Made by a program: the position numbers and the translations under genes
Assembly: GCA_947034885.2 (NCBI GenBank)
Contig: OX344757.2
Span: 21,818,001 to 21,882,000 of the forward strand
Origin: Thuidium tamariscinum
Lineage: Eukaryota; Streptophyta; Bryopsida; Hypnales; Thuidiaceae
Length of the DNA stretch: 64,000 nucleotides
Direction: 5' to 3'
Shown: piece by piece, positions 12,372 to 24,249 of the stretch
How positions within the stretch are numbered: the first letter of the stretch is position 1
How the letters are laid out: each line of letters begins with the position of its first letter
The notes under the pieces: model-generated
Databases searched by the model: none
Seen by the model: only the letters and a program-made list of their open reading frames with translations
What the model was told of the DNA's origin: nothing

Positions 12372-15300
12372 CTAAATCGCTGTAGACTCTGTTGCAGAAT
12401 CTAAACCTGTAGATGACTCTGAGGACTCTCTACCCTCAGATGCAGACACATCTACAAACTGCAAGACATTTAGAGCATAAGTATCTTTACGGCGTTTTGG
12501 TTTGAAACAACCAAACTCCGCAAAGGCACTTGCCAATTGCTCAGCATAGATAGGGAGCTCAAAAGTCTTCTCCGGGCTGATGAGAAGACTTTGTTTTGGA
12601 ATGATAACAGAAGTTGGCATCAATCCATGACCTCTGCCAAAAAATAAGATATGGTATTAGGCTTCTTGAACACAAAAGAGAATCAAACATGCCAAAAAAG
12701 AATTTAAATATTGCCAACTTACCTACTAGATTTTCCCTTGCGAACAAATTTGCGAGGCACCACAGGCATGTCCTCCAAATCCTGTGAAAGCTCCACCACC
12801 GGCGTTGACTGCACTGTTTCTACTACACGCTCGAGTGACTTCTTCATCGGCTTGAGGATAGCATCATAAATGTCTTTGTTGCCCTCTAAAGCCACAATGT
12901 GGCGTCCAGTGGCACAACAAGCTGTAATGCATGCACCTATTGCCAATGAAATAAAATGTATTAGTGCTTTGATTGAATTTGTGAAATACAATTATAGTGT
13001 AAAAGATTTGAATTAAACACTGACCTATAGATGCCGTGCAATCCAATATCAAATCTCCTTCAATGCTTGTAGCTTCGAGGAGGATGGTAAAGAACCTTGG
13101 ATCTTTTTCGCGCCCACCCCGCCAAGGCCATTCCCCATTCATGGCCATGTCATATGGATGGGTGTAGTTCATGAGCATATCATCCTCTGCAACATCAACA
13201 CCTGCCTTTGCCATAATATTGGTTTTCTTGAAGGAAAATTTGGATGGTCCCTTGGAGCCAAGCTTCTTCACAAGCAGGGTGACTCCAAACTTCTGTGTCT
13301 GCACATTTAGGCCAAATGTACATTAGAACGCTTAAAATGTAGGGAAATATAAAATTTTGATGAAAGACACTAAAAGTCAATTGAAATTACCGTCTTGGTC
13401 TTCTCTGTAGCCGAGGTAAGGTGCATGCGGTTCATCCCCATCCACTCCTTCTTCTGCACCAAGTCATACGCCTCACAAACTCCAGCAATGTCTTGCCTGG
13501 ACTTCATACTGTATGAGTGAAACACTATGATGCATCCATTGTCTTGTAGATGCTCCATGGCAAAGCTACAAGCTGATTGTAGTGCTTCCGCCTCTACATC
13601 TGCGTTCCACTCTGGCACATCGTTTGGTGAAGAAGAAAGACCTGGCACGGGTAAGTTCTCAGGGCAATCAATGAAAATGACGTCCACCCCTACTCGCACG
13701 TTTGGCACACCTTTAAACATGCGAGTCTTCCCATTTGACATCTGCAAATATGTAATACAACTCAGAATTAGTTAAAAAATAAAACAAGAATCAAATGACT
13801 TGAAATAAAACAAGGAAGTTCAAAAATGACAATAAACATTGGTACCTTCTCTAGAAATTGTACCACGTCCTTGTATAAAGTCGGTTTGTCTTCCTCCATG
13901 TCGTCTGCAAGGTCTTGAATGGAGAAGTTGAGGATTAAATCCTCACTCTTTATCGCATCATCTTCAGTGAGGACCATACCTTGTGTAACATGTGTGATGA
14001 CTTCTTCGGTGAGTTGGGAGAGAGTGACCTTTCTCATCACTTTGGATTCCATCTGTGAACCTTGATCCACTGTAGAAGATGGCACCCCTTGTGCCACTGC
14101 TTCGTCCTTCTTCTTACCTTTGCCCTTGCCCTTTTCTTCCTTGTCCTTGTCTTCCTTGTCCTTCTGTGCTTTCTTTGCTGCTCGCTCAGCCTCCTTTTTC
14201 TCCTTGTTTTCAAGGTGAAGTTGGGCTCAAGCTTCTTTTTTTCTGTCAACTGCATCCCTCCTTGCAATGGCCCTCCTTCTTGCATTCTGATCAAGGCCAA
14301 CAAACTCATCGATGTCACAGTCCATGACCCCTTTTCCATCCAAAGACCTCCTCAGCTCAATCTCTGAAGGCGGAGTGAACTCGAGTGTACAATCCAGGTA
14401 CCACCCTCCTGAAGTAAGATGAGCCGTAGTATAAGTGCGAAGTTGGTGCGCACTAAACATGCAAGCTAAAGAACCACGATCAACAAATGATGCCAGAAAC
14501 GGAAGGAGGTCTAAGCATGTGATTGCCCCTTTCCCTTCAAGCTCAAATTTAAAATACCTGCAATACAAGGATAAACATTTTTAAGGGACAATTTCGATCA
14601 TGCCAATATAACTAGGAGAATAATATTAAATTTGAAAAGTCCATTAATGGATAGGTCAATAATTTTGAGAATAATAGAAGCAAATAAAAGTTAAAAAAGT
14701 AAAATACACTTTCTTGAAGAAAGTACATTATAATTCATAACTGAAGTCCTCATCTTCTAGAATTCAATGATATCCGACTTAAAATGTAGACATGTTTGCA
14801 TGTCAATTTAGCCTTAACAAATTAACCTCATATAACAAAATAATAATATAAACACATGAAATGAATCACTTCAATTTCTAAGTCATGAAAGACACATAAC
14901 TGAATACTATCCATAATTTGTATGAAAAAATAGAATAGTACATACCGGAAAAGAACTCTACGAAGTGCAGCAGCTGAACCTTCGTGCGCCATGAAGGAAT
15001 CACCCTTCTTAAAGTAATTTTGGCCCTTGAAATAATTCATAAAACCATGATCCCATATAATGACCCTCCACCCCTCAATGTACTCTACCAAGGACTGTGG
15101 TTGTGTTGGGAGCTTGTAATTGATCATGATGTTATCTTGCTTGACAACCGAATCAAAATATTCCAAAGCCGCATCTTCAATCTAAAAAACAAATTGCACA
15201 CCAAAATGCACACTTCAATATTTCATTAAGTGAATATAAAGGCTAAAATGCCATATTCAATACAAATAATGAAAAGCTACAAATCAATCTACACAATCAA

Positions 15301-16881
15301 TTCATCACTTACCCCTGCATACCAAACGCATTTGGCAAGAAATTGAGGAAGGAGAAGCTCGGAAACAGGTTTCGGTGGGAACTTCCGTGCTTCACGAGAT
15401 GGAATAGAAGAATTCCACCAGCTCAAGATTTTGATCTTGTGCGCTGAAGTCATACTACACGTGGCCACAAGCTGTAGTTTCTCCAATGTCATCTTTGGCA
15501 CTTCATTATTGCTCCAATGCCTCTCCACCTATATCATGAATCTTCATATTTTTAGTTCCAAATCCATTTATTGAAAGACCAACACATAATAATGCACCAC
15601 ATGTATACATTACTCACCTCCTCAAGAAAGCCAGGTCCATTGTAAGGGTTAGCCACTACTAGCAGTTTGCCCATCTTCCCCATTAAAACCTTGATTTTCT
15701 CCTTAGCTCCTTCCCGCATGGCCTGGGCAGCCAATGCTGCCTTCCTATCGCATTCTGCTGTAACATCATTATACTTTCTCACTGCAGAATCTGTAGCTTG
15801 AGAAATCTCTTGCTGCATAATAAACCGATTTTGGAAATTAGTAAAGCCCAGAGTACAAAAGTTTGTCAAATTGAACAATATATAATTTCTATAGGAAAAA
15901 AATTCTTACCCTGAAAATGAATGATGTGAAAACCTCCACAGGTATGCTATACCATTTCCGAGAAACCTTGTTTTCAAGACACTTCTTCTTCTCTGAGGGC
16001 CTTAGAAGATCTGCAAACCTTTCAATCGGTAGAAGTCCATACTTCTGCACTTGGTACAAAGTGTGTACCAGGTTAGTCTTCACATGAGAGTCCTCCACCG
16101 ATCTGTAGGTCATCAATGACAATGAAATCAGTGTAAGTCCTTCAATTTTCTACTAAAGAAACATAAAAGAGAACTAAAAACAACTAAAATCTTGAAAACA
16201 TTTGAATTGGAGAACTTACTTGTTGATATCATGCATCACTTGCATAACAAGCTCTGTTCACCCTTTAGTATCCAATAGAATGCTATCCACAAGATAGTGC
16301 CACTTCGGAATCAAAGTATAACACCTGTCTATGAGATTCATCCAAGCAATTCTTCTGTGATTTCCATCGCAAATGAAGAACTTCAAGTTCTTCAGGGACT
16401 TGAGTTCAGGCCTGGATTCTAGGTGCCGCTCAAATACCTCATTCTTTTCTCTCCAAATGGGGTCCCATTCACTCATTTCAGCCTCTGTGAACTCGGAGCT
16501 ATATCCTTCCTCATTCATGATAGACACGTAGAAAGCAGCCGCTCCATCTCGATATCCACCAGCGAATTCTTGCTCCAACTTGACAATATCAAAAGCTAGG
16601 GTAGGCCTTACCATGGGCATGGCTACTAGCCTGCAAAGAGGAATGCGAAGCCGATAAAGCTCTTCGGGCTTCATGCAAAGTTGGGAGAGAATGTCCACTA
16701 AATCGCCCTTTTGAATACGCCTCAAGTCGTCCTCCAACATTTTCTTCTCCTCCTCATCGTAAATCATATCAATTTGCATGTCCTCCTCTCCTCCTTCAAT
16801 ATGGGGTTGTCTTGTCTCATCTGTTTTTGGTGTCTCAAAGATGGTTTCCACTTGAGTTTCCTTGACAGGTGAGACATCCAT
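12372..16881 (-). CDS. ParB-like domain plus permuted DNA amino-methyltransferase, 10 exons, with an in-frame stop
   Basis: Exons on the minus strand: 16220-16881 (or 16262-16881), 15910-16102, 15618-15812, 15313-15528, 14946-15181, 13846-14557, 13391-13741, 13025-13298, 12723-12936, 12372-12633. All have GT-AG borders and matching phases, for about 1100 codons. The first exon has an acidic N-terminus, then a ParB/sulfiredoxin-like stretch ending FICDGNHRRIAWMNLI. A coiled, Lys/Glu-rich linker follows. The C-terminal third keeps the order of the N6_N4_Mtase family: a DPPY-like position (VDVIFIDCPEN), then EKDPRFFTILLEAT, then the cofactor loop GDLILDCTASIGACIT and GRHIVALEGNKDIY. A TGA at 14227-14229 interrupts exon 13846-14557, and a second (16258-16260) lies in the longer first-exon model but is spliced out in the shorter one. 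It may therefore be a decayed copy. Bacterial and phage proteins join ParB and methylase domains in the same way. Confidence 0.75.
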
Positions 16882-17116
16882 CTGGAAGTACAAGTTCAAA
16901 AATATTATTGATTGAGAGCAATGTCATAGAGAAGAAATATTAATCGTGTAAGCATGAAACAAAATTTGCAATTGAAATTGCTTTACTAATATATAGAATT
17001 CTGTCATTTGTAAAAATGCTGAAGTGAGGTTGAGACAAAATGAGACTTTACAAGGTCTTTTTTATGACTGGCACAAAGAAATATCGCTAGGAAAATTGAA
17101 CCTATAGAAACCAAAA

Positions 17117-18535
17117 CTACCCTATGATGTCAACATCATCATCCTCTGAGTCAGAACTGAGAATGATAACCTTGTAAGTATAAAATTTACCAATCCGGTT
17201 TGATTCATAGAATTCCTCAAATGGAGGACTAGAATTAGCGTTGGAGAGCTCTATAGCGGAGGAATATTTCGTCTCAGAGCTCTCTAAAGAGAACCAAGGA
17301 CCAGGGCCACGGTTCCAACTCAATCTATCACCCTCAAAATCATTGGCTGCTTGCTCGGCAGCATCCATTATATCTGCGAAACTCACCAAAGTTTGTTCTT
17401 CATCACTAGAATCACTTGAGAGTGGTACGCCAGGTTGTGGCCACTTCTTTGGCTCGGACGGTCCGCCAATGTCAAGAGATGGAAAAGATTTCTCTAGGGG
17501 AGGTTGCTTCTCTGTAGATGAAGTCTTCAAACGTTTACCTCTTCGTCGACCTCTCTGAAAAAAATGAAGAAATAAAGAGAAATCAATATTTAAAACAATT
17601 TAGTAACAAATGAAATAAGGTATTGGTGAAGAATGAAAAATGTAATAACCATTTTAATAAGGTTATCTACCTATATATGATCAATAATATCATACCAATT
17701 CATCCAATCCATATCTTTAAGAACCTTTATGAAATCTTTCATTGATGTCTAGGACTTAATGACTTCAAGAATTTTAACTCAATGACATATTTTGTCCCAC
17801 TTTTATTGTATTTCCAACAATCGTGCATAATACTTTAAAAATCACTTATAAAGAAGAAAATAGTTTGACCCTTTGAATGAATGAAAATGTAGGGTACCAT
17901 GAGGTATCATGGAAATGACCGTCGGATCCGACGGTCCTTTCCGTGGTACATCATGGTACCCTTGATTTTAACACCTTGAGAAGATTGATTATTTTTATTG
18001 ATAAAAGTTTTCTTGTGAAAATTTTAGTCACCATCTTCACACACCAGAATAATTTTGTGGTCTTCTAATAATATTTTCAAATATAAGAAACTATCTCACA
18101 CTCATGGAAAATGTACAAGATTGAAGGAGATGAGTAATAAGAAATCAAGACAATAAATCAATTCCTCAGTCAAATTTCATGAATTGTGACACGGAGAATA
18201 CTTCAAGGAATATAAGTTCAAAATAATCACAAGATTATTCAAGGAGGACAAACCTGGTCAGAGTTACTCAGTAGAACATCGGATGAGGTTGGACCAGCTG
18301 GAGGTACCTGATGCAAAAACAGAAGATAACAAAACTTCAGAAATAAAATTAACGGTCACCTGAAGGTAACCAAATTAGGGGTACCCTGACATGCTTAGGA
18401 TTATAGCGTCGGATCCGACGGTATTTTGGACGGTATGTCCTGGTACTCCAATTTTCATCAATGAAATCAAAATTTCAAATCAAAGACCTATTTCCTACGG
18501 TACAGTCCGAATACAAAACTGGAATTCCTTTACCT
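17117..18535 (-). CDS. Exons of an acidic nuclear-type protein with NLS and SUMO-interaction-like motif (partial)
   Basis: Minus-strand exons fit at about 18565-18536 (ending LALDSGEQ), 18254-18307 (VPPAGPTSSDVLLSNSDQ) and 17117-17554, with phase 0 at each join and GT-AG borders. The last exon starts with a basic run, RGRRRGKRLK, which looks like a nuclear localisation signal, and ends with VIILSSDSEDDDVDIIG and a stop. The hydrophobic-acidic tail fits the SUMO-interacting motif pattern. Either this is a separate small gene, or it is the 5' part of the methyltransferase gene joined through a donor that could not be placed. The hAT insertion at 18566 truncates the upstream side. The function is unknown. 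Confidence 0.5.
17891..17962. repeat. Foldback 1 with core GACCGTCGGATCCGACGGTC
   Basis: This is a nearly perfect 72 bp inverted repeat centred on the GGATCC at 17924-17929. Each 36 bp arm starts AGGGTACCATGA, with about five mismatches between arms. It lies in the intron between exons 17117-17554 and 18254-18307. Confidence 0.85.
18375..18452. repeat. Foldback 2 with core GTCGGATCCGAC
   Basis: The imperfect inverted repeat is centred on GGATCC 18411-18416. The outer parts (GGGGTACC on the left, GGTACTCC on the right, plus GACAT and ATGTC) pair. It lies in the intron upstream of exon 18254-18307. Confidence 0.72.
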
Positions 18536-18557
18536 GCTCACCACTATCAAGTGCTAA

Positions 18558-18565
18558 AGCTAAAC
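18558..18565. repeat. Target-site duplication of the hAT-like element (left)
   Basis: AGCTAAAC here matches TGCTAAAC at 29150-29157 in seven of eight positions. An 8 bp duplication is the hAT standard. Confidence 0.65.
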
Positions 18566-18581
18566 CAGGGTTGTTCTGCCG

Positions 18582-18673
18582 GACATTGCGACATCGCGAC
18601 ATTGCGACATCGCGACATTGCGACATCGCGACATTGCGACATCGCGACATTGCGACATCGCGACATCGCGACG
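18582..18673. repeat. Tandem array of GCGACATT/GCGACATC
   Basis: Two 8 bp forms alternate, giving a 16 bp unit GCGACATTGCGACATC repeated about five times just inside the left end of the hAT-like element. The right end has a related GCGACATCGGACGTCC at about 29090. It may be a subterminal binding array. Confidence 0.85.
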
Positions 18674-21600
18674 TCACGAAACGTCCAGTAGACCTTCCGC
18701 GACGTCCATAAAAGTCAAATTTACCTTTGACTTTTTTTAAATTACCACATGGAAAATAATGCCACCTGGATGCCATGTGGCATCTACGTGTTACATTTTA
18801 GGGCGACTACGGGTAGGGCGACCTCGGGTAAGGGTGACCTCTTTCTTCTTTTTTTTTTTTTTTTTTTTTTTTAGTTAACATATGGAGAAATTCCATTGCA
18901 AAAAAAAGGGGGCAACCTCTTCTATTGCAAATTACATTTGTTACACTTCTCTAAAAATACAAAAAAGTGGATGTAACAATAAAATCTTCTACTTCACTTG
19001 TCTAAAATCATGTGGTAAAATTTTCATGAGGTATGACCATATAAAGGCAATTGTATGAAAGACTTGTACTATTTTTCATCACATGTCTCATGTTGATCTA
19101 TTTTTTGACCATAACTTTTGTATTTTTGCTCCAAATGACTCAAGACTTCTAGAAAAGGTACTCATAACTATCATATAGCTTACATGAATTTTTGATAATT
19201 TTCAAAAATATTTAATATAAAAATAATACTAGTGATTGAATGTCACATATGACAATTTGGAAGTTCTTAGTACTATGGAATACCGTTTTTTTAATGATTT
19301 TGAGATGAAATTTGGATGAGATGGTCTTCTAATAGACTTCTAGTTTTACACACAAGGATTCTTAAAAATAGTTAATTTTATGTCATGTGGAGATCTACAA
19401 AGAGAGCTTCATTTTGCTTGTATTTTGAAACATATAAAATATTATTTTGGTAGATTTTTAACTGAATGACCATCTCCATAAAATTGTTGCAAATGGACAC
19501 TTTTTATTTTTTGTATTTACTTATTCTTACTATTTTTCCCTAATTAAAACATGAAGGTATGTATTTTCTTAAGGTTTGGCACTTTTCTAGTTCTCCTACT
19601 TAGAAAATTTTCCTATACAATTCCTTTTGTAGGTACCTTTGTCTTAAAGGTGTATGTATAAGACATATTTTTTTAATTTAAAAATTATTTTTCTAATTAA
19701 ATAGTACTCCAAAAAAAGTCAGAAGTACTATTGCAAAACGCAACAAATAGTACAAGTCTTTCATGCAATCACCCACAAATTAGAAGATATTTGCATTCAA
19801 AGTTGGAAAAATAAAATTTTGAATGTTGGCCTACAATTTCAATGACTTTGACCACTATTTGTGGAAAATTTATGCACTATAGACTTTGTTTTTTATGTTG
19901 AATTACTCCTAAGAGCCCAAGGGGTTAGGACAAAATACAAATGTGATAAAATACAATTTCTATAATTTTTTTGAAGTTAGCATCAAAGAAGATTATGTGA
20001 AGCACAAAAAATAGAAATTATCTATATAGATACAGTTATAAAGTTGTTTTTAGATTATCTTCAAATGAATTTTGAAGATATAACTTCAAAAAAATCACCA
20101 AAAATACAATTTTCATCTTAAATAGTACTTGAAGTTTTATTTGAATTAGTCAAAACTATGATTTCTATTGATTTGTGAAAAAATGAAAAAGATCTAGTAA
20201 TGAGAGCATCAACACTTTCTCCAAATATTAAGTTTTTCAACACTATGCAATTATAAACACTTTATGATATTTTTCTAATAATTTCTTTTTGGCCATATTG
20301 ATCTTAATTAGTTTTGAATGTAAATGTTGAAAGACAATCTATTTTTTTAAAGTAAAGCAAAAAGAAATTATGCCCAAAAATTATACCCAAAGTAAGGCAA
20401 CAACCAAAAATGGTTGCTTGAGTACTTAGGGGTTAACAAATTGTTAAGTAGAAATAGGTTGAACAAGAAAATAAATTATTAATAGTTCTAAGATGTAATT
20501 GAAACATGTAAATTCTAATTGTGTGATTCTTCTAGGAAGAAAATTTAACCTTGACAAACAATTTTTTAGAAAATTTGTGAAAATTGCATTCAAAATGAAA
20601 TCTAATATGTTACTTTTTCAAGAAGTTTCTATAATTGCTCAATAAACAAGATTGTCTATAATTTTTTATGTTTAGTCCAAATACAATTAATCATAGCTTT
20701 AGACAAGTGGATTTTTGATCCCTTACAAGTTATATTTTAATTTCATTTTTGCAAATTTTTTCACATAATAATTTAGAAATGAACAAATGAGAGTAAATTT
20801 TATGTCAAAAATTACAAAAATTTGCACAAGAAAATTCAAATTTGAGATTCTATACATAGACCTCAACACCTTATCACCTTGCATATAGGATATTCAATAT
20901 TCTTTTTTAAATGGCACATCATAAAAGAACGAGTTAATTTATTTACATTACTTTTTGAAATTTAGAGGCATGCAATGTGGCTTAAGAATTTATGCTAGTA
21001 TAATAATATCATGTCTTATTACAAAACAATGGATGGAGGAAACTACTTTCAAGGGCTTCATCAACCATGGTTTATCCATAACCAAGTCCACCAACTATCT
21101 ACTTGCCAATTGCTTCTTTAGATCAATACACTCAACTTCTTCATTAATTGATGCATTTTCAGAAACTTCACTATTGTATTTTTTCCATATTATTAATTCA
21201 TTTTCATTAATTCGGCAAATTTTCTAATAAAATACAACATAGATTCCATTGTATATTTATACTTTTCTTGCATTCTTACTATACTCTTCTTTAAATGTTG
21301 TCACCTATTCACAGAGAATAATTCTAGAGTCATCTACCAATAGTTCTTCAACTTTCTTTCCATAATAAGATATTTGGAATGAATCTTGGGGGATAAAAAA
21401 ATAATATCAAGGTACATAAAGTCAACCCACATAGTTCCCTAATGCATCTTTATTTTAGGGCTTCTTTTAGTCATTCTTAAATGACATTAAAAGTTTTAAC
21501 TAGACAACCAGATTGTTTATTTTTAATGCATAATTACAAGAAAGAGCTTGCAAACCATAATAAAGATTTTAGCACTATATAGAGGGACAATTTGAAGAAC

Positions 21601-22540
21601 AAGGGCAATTTTAGAACACTTGAGTTCTTAATCCCTAAAGGACCAAGGCCATTTTTCTACAAAAAAAAATACTTAAACTCTCATTTTTATAGCAAGGAGA
21701 AGAAAAATTTGAAATTTTTTTTTTCGGCATCTAACCTTAGATTCTTATACCTAACTAGTACAAAAATTCGTGGATATCCTTTTTAATAATTGTAAATATT
21801 GCATTTAGATATGAATTCAATAAATTATTTTTCAAGACAATGATTCAATTGTCCAAGAAACAAGATTGTTCATAACTTTCTCAAAATAAATCCAAATGTA
21901 TCAAAACTTTTCATGTAGGCAAAAATATAATCTATGAGAAAAAAATAAAAAATAAAACTTTGATTTTAAAAATTGTTGTGGGCTACTCCTCTCTTTTGTT
22001 TTGAGTTTATTTAGGCATAAATTTTTATCTTGGATACTAATTGAAAAAATATAAATTCATATGAAGCTAATCAATTTTTCTATCTTCAAAAAAAAATCCA
22101 ATAATCAAGACAAAAATTAAGACAATAGGTACCTATATAAAATCTCATTTGTTCCCTAAAGGGACAATGGTTCTTCAAGCATTACAAACCCTAGAAATCA
22201 AGAACTCCTAAAATACATTCCTAGAGAAAAATATAAAGGCATTAAGCTCTCCAAACTCAATCGAAGAAACAAAGAGGAGGTAAGCAATAAATATTTTTCA
22301 ATAATTTAGAAAATAACTATTTCTAGGGTCTCCAGAGTCTGTGATGATATGAGAACCCTCGGACAAAAAATAATAATAAATAATTCTTCAAGTAGAATTG
22401 AAAAAAAGTTAAGAAATTCAAAACCTCGTTTTAATGGCCAAAAAATTTCGAAATAAAAGAAACTCATCCAAAAGCAAGGTAATAGCTCACACACCAACTA
22501 CAATCGCCTTAGACAAGCATTCTCCTATAAAATTATGTTT
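18674..22540. other. AT-rich interior of the hAT-like element, left part
   Basis: After GTCGCCC-type motifs in inverse orientation (18800-18842) and a long T run (about 18847-18872), the DNA is AT-rich and non-coding. Fragments of TTAACCCC-type ends occur, with a right end near 20437 and a left-type end TTAATCCCTAAAGGACC at 21628. No gene was seen. Confidence 0.5.
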
Positions 22541-22559
22541 TAAACCCGCGTTCCCATAC

Positions 22560-23870
22560 AAGTGATCGCCCTAGACCCGAGTACTCCTTCAAAGAGGTCC
22601 TCAAGCCCCAAAATGGCCCCAAAATTGCAAAAAATTGAAATTTGGGGGGCAAACAACTCCCACCTCCTTAAGAGGTCGCCCTAACAGCGCGTTCTCCTTA
22701 AGAGGTCGCCCTACACCTGCGTTCTCCTACAAGAGGTCGCCCTAGACCCACATTCTCCTTCAAAGAGGTCCCCAAGCCCCAAAATGGCCCCAAAATTGCA
22801 AAAAATTGAAAATTTGGGGGCAAACAACTTCCACCTCCTTAAGAGGGCGCCCTAAGAGCGTGTTCTCCTACCTTCGGTCGCCCCACACCCGCGGACGCCC
22901 ACAAGAGGTCGCCCCAAGACCCGAAGTCGCCCCAAAATGGCCCAAAATGGCCCCAAAATGCCTTTTTTTGAACTTGGACAAGGGAATGGCTCCCACCTCC
23001 ACCCGCGGTCGCCCTAACAGCGCGTTCTCCTACCTTCGGTCGCCCCACACCCGCGGACGCCCACAAGAGGTCGCCCCAAGACCCGAAGTCGCCCCAAAAT
23101 GGCCCAAAATGGCCCCAAAATGCCTTTTTTTGAACTTGGACAAGGGAATGGCTCCCACCTCCACCCGCGGCCGCCCTAACAGCGCGTTCTCCTACCTTCG
23201 GTCGCCCCACACCCGCGGTCGCCCACAAGAGGTCGCCCCAAGACCCGAAGTCGCCCCAAAATGGCCCAAAATGGCCCAAAAATGCCTTTTTTTGAACTTG
23301 GACAAGGGAATGGCTCCCACCTCCACCCGCGGTCGCCCTAACATCGCGTTCTCCTACCTTCGGTCGCCCCACACCCGCGGTCGCCCACAAGAGGTCACCC
23401 CTAGACCCGAAGTAGCCCCACACGAGGTTACCCTAGAACGGCATTCTCCTTCAAAGAGGTCCGCAAGACCCAAAATGGCCCCAAATTGCAAAAAATTGAA
23501 ATTTGGGCGGCAAACAACTCCTACCTCCTTATGAGGTCGCCTTAACAGCGCGTTTCCCATGCAAGTGATCGCCCTAGACCCGCATTCTCCTTCAAAGAGG
23601 TCGCTAAGACTGAAAATGGCCCCAAAATTGCAAAAAATTGAAATTTTGGGGGTAAACAACTCCCACCTCCTTAAGAAGTCGCCCTAACAGTGCATTCTCC
23701 TTAAGAGGTCGCACGACACCTGCGTTTTCCTACAAGAGGTCGCCCTAGATCCACATTCTCCTTCAAAGAGGTCCCCAAGACCCAAAATACCCAAAAAATT
23801 GCAAAAAATTGAAAATTTGGGGACAACGGCTCTATCTTTCCTATGCGGTGACTCTAAACCAGTATTCTTC
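22560..23870. repeat. GTCGCCC-rich tandem array with a 162 bp core period
   Basis: Nearly identical 162 bp units run from about 22850 to 23410; the phrase CCTTCGGTCGCCCCACACC starts at 22871, 23033, 23195 and 23357. They are flanked on both sides by a second repeat type containing GCAAAAAATTGAAA and TTCAAAGAGGTC. Because 162 is a multiple of three, long frames stay open on both strands (plus 22806-23534, minus 22839-23423). These look like by-products of the period rather than genes. Confidence 0.85.
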
Positions 23871-24249
23871 TATAAGAGGTTGTAGAGAAGTAATTGTCTA
23901 TGAGACATAGAGTATGGCATTTTTTTTAAATTGGAGGGAAGAGTAGTAAAGTTGATTATGATGAGTTACACTTGCATCAATTTTTGAACATATTAATGTA
24001 CATTTTATATTTGAAGAGCTAAGACAATGTTTATGTTTGAGATTAGACTTCAATGGATAGATGTCTTATATCATTTGCTAAATATTAAAGCTCTTTTCAA
24101 AATTTGTTTATCTTGAATTATCTATAGTAAAGCTTTAATTTTTGTATCTCTATTTTAATCTATGAATTTTTTCTACTTTATAATTGAAGTGATAAGGTCA
24201 AAAATTTCAATGAGCATTCAACTTTTGTATAGAGGGGAATTTATTATTG

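Noticed and set aside
14062..14367. Plus-strand frames rich in Leu, Phe and Cys
   Set aside because: They are the reverse of the Lys/Glu-rich linker of the minus-strand methyltransferase gene.
18495..18776. Frames across the GCGACAT tandem array on both strands
   Set aside because: They arise from an 8 bp repeat lacking stops and straddle a transposon end, so they cannot be one gene.
22806..23534. Long open frame of 242 codons over the GTCGCCC array
   Set aside because: The frame is a by-product of a 162 bp period that is a multiple of three. The opposite strand is open too, and the protein is only the translated repeat.
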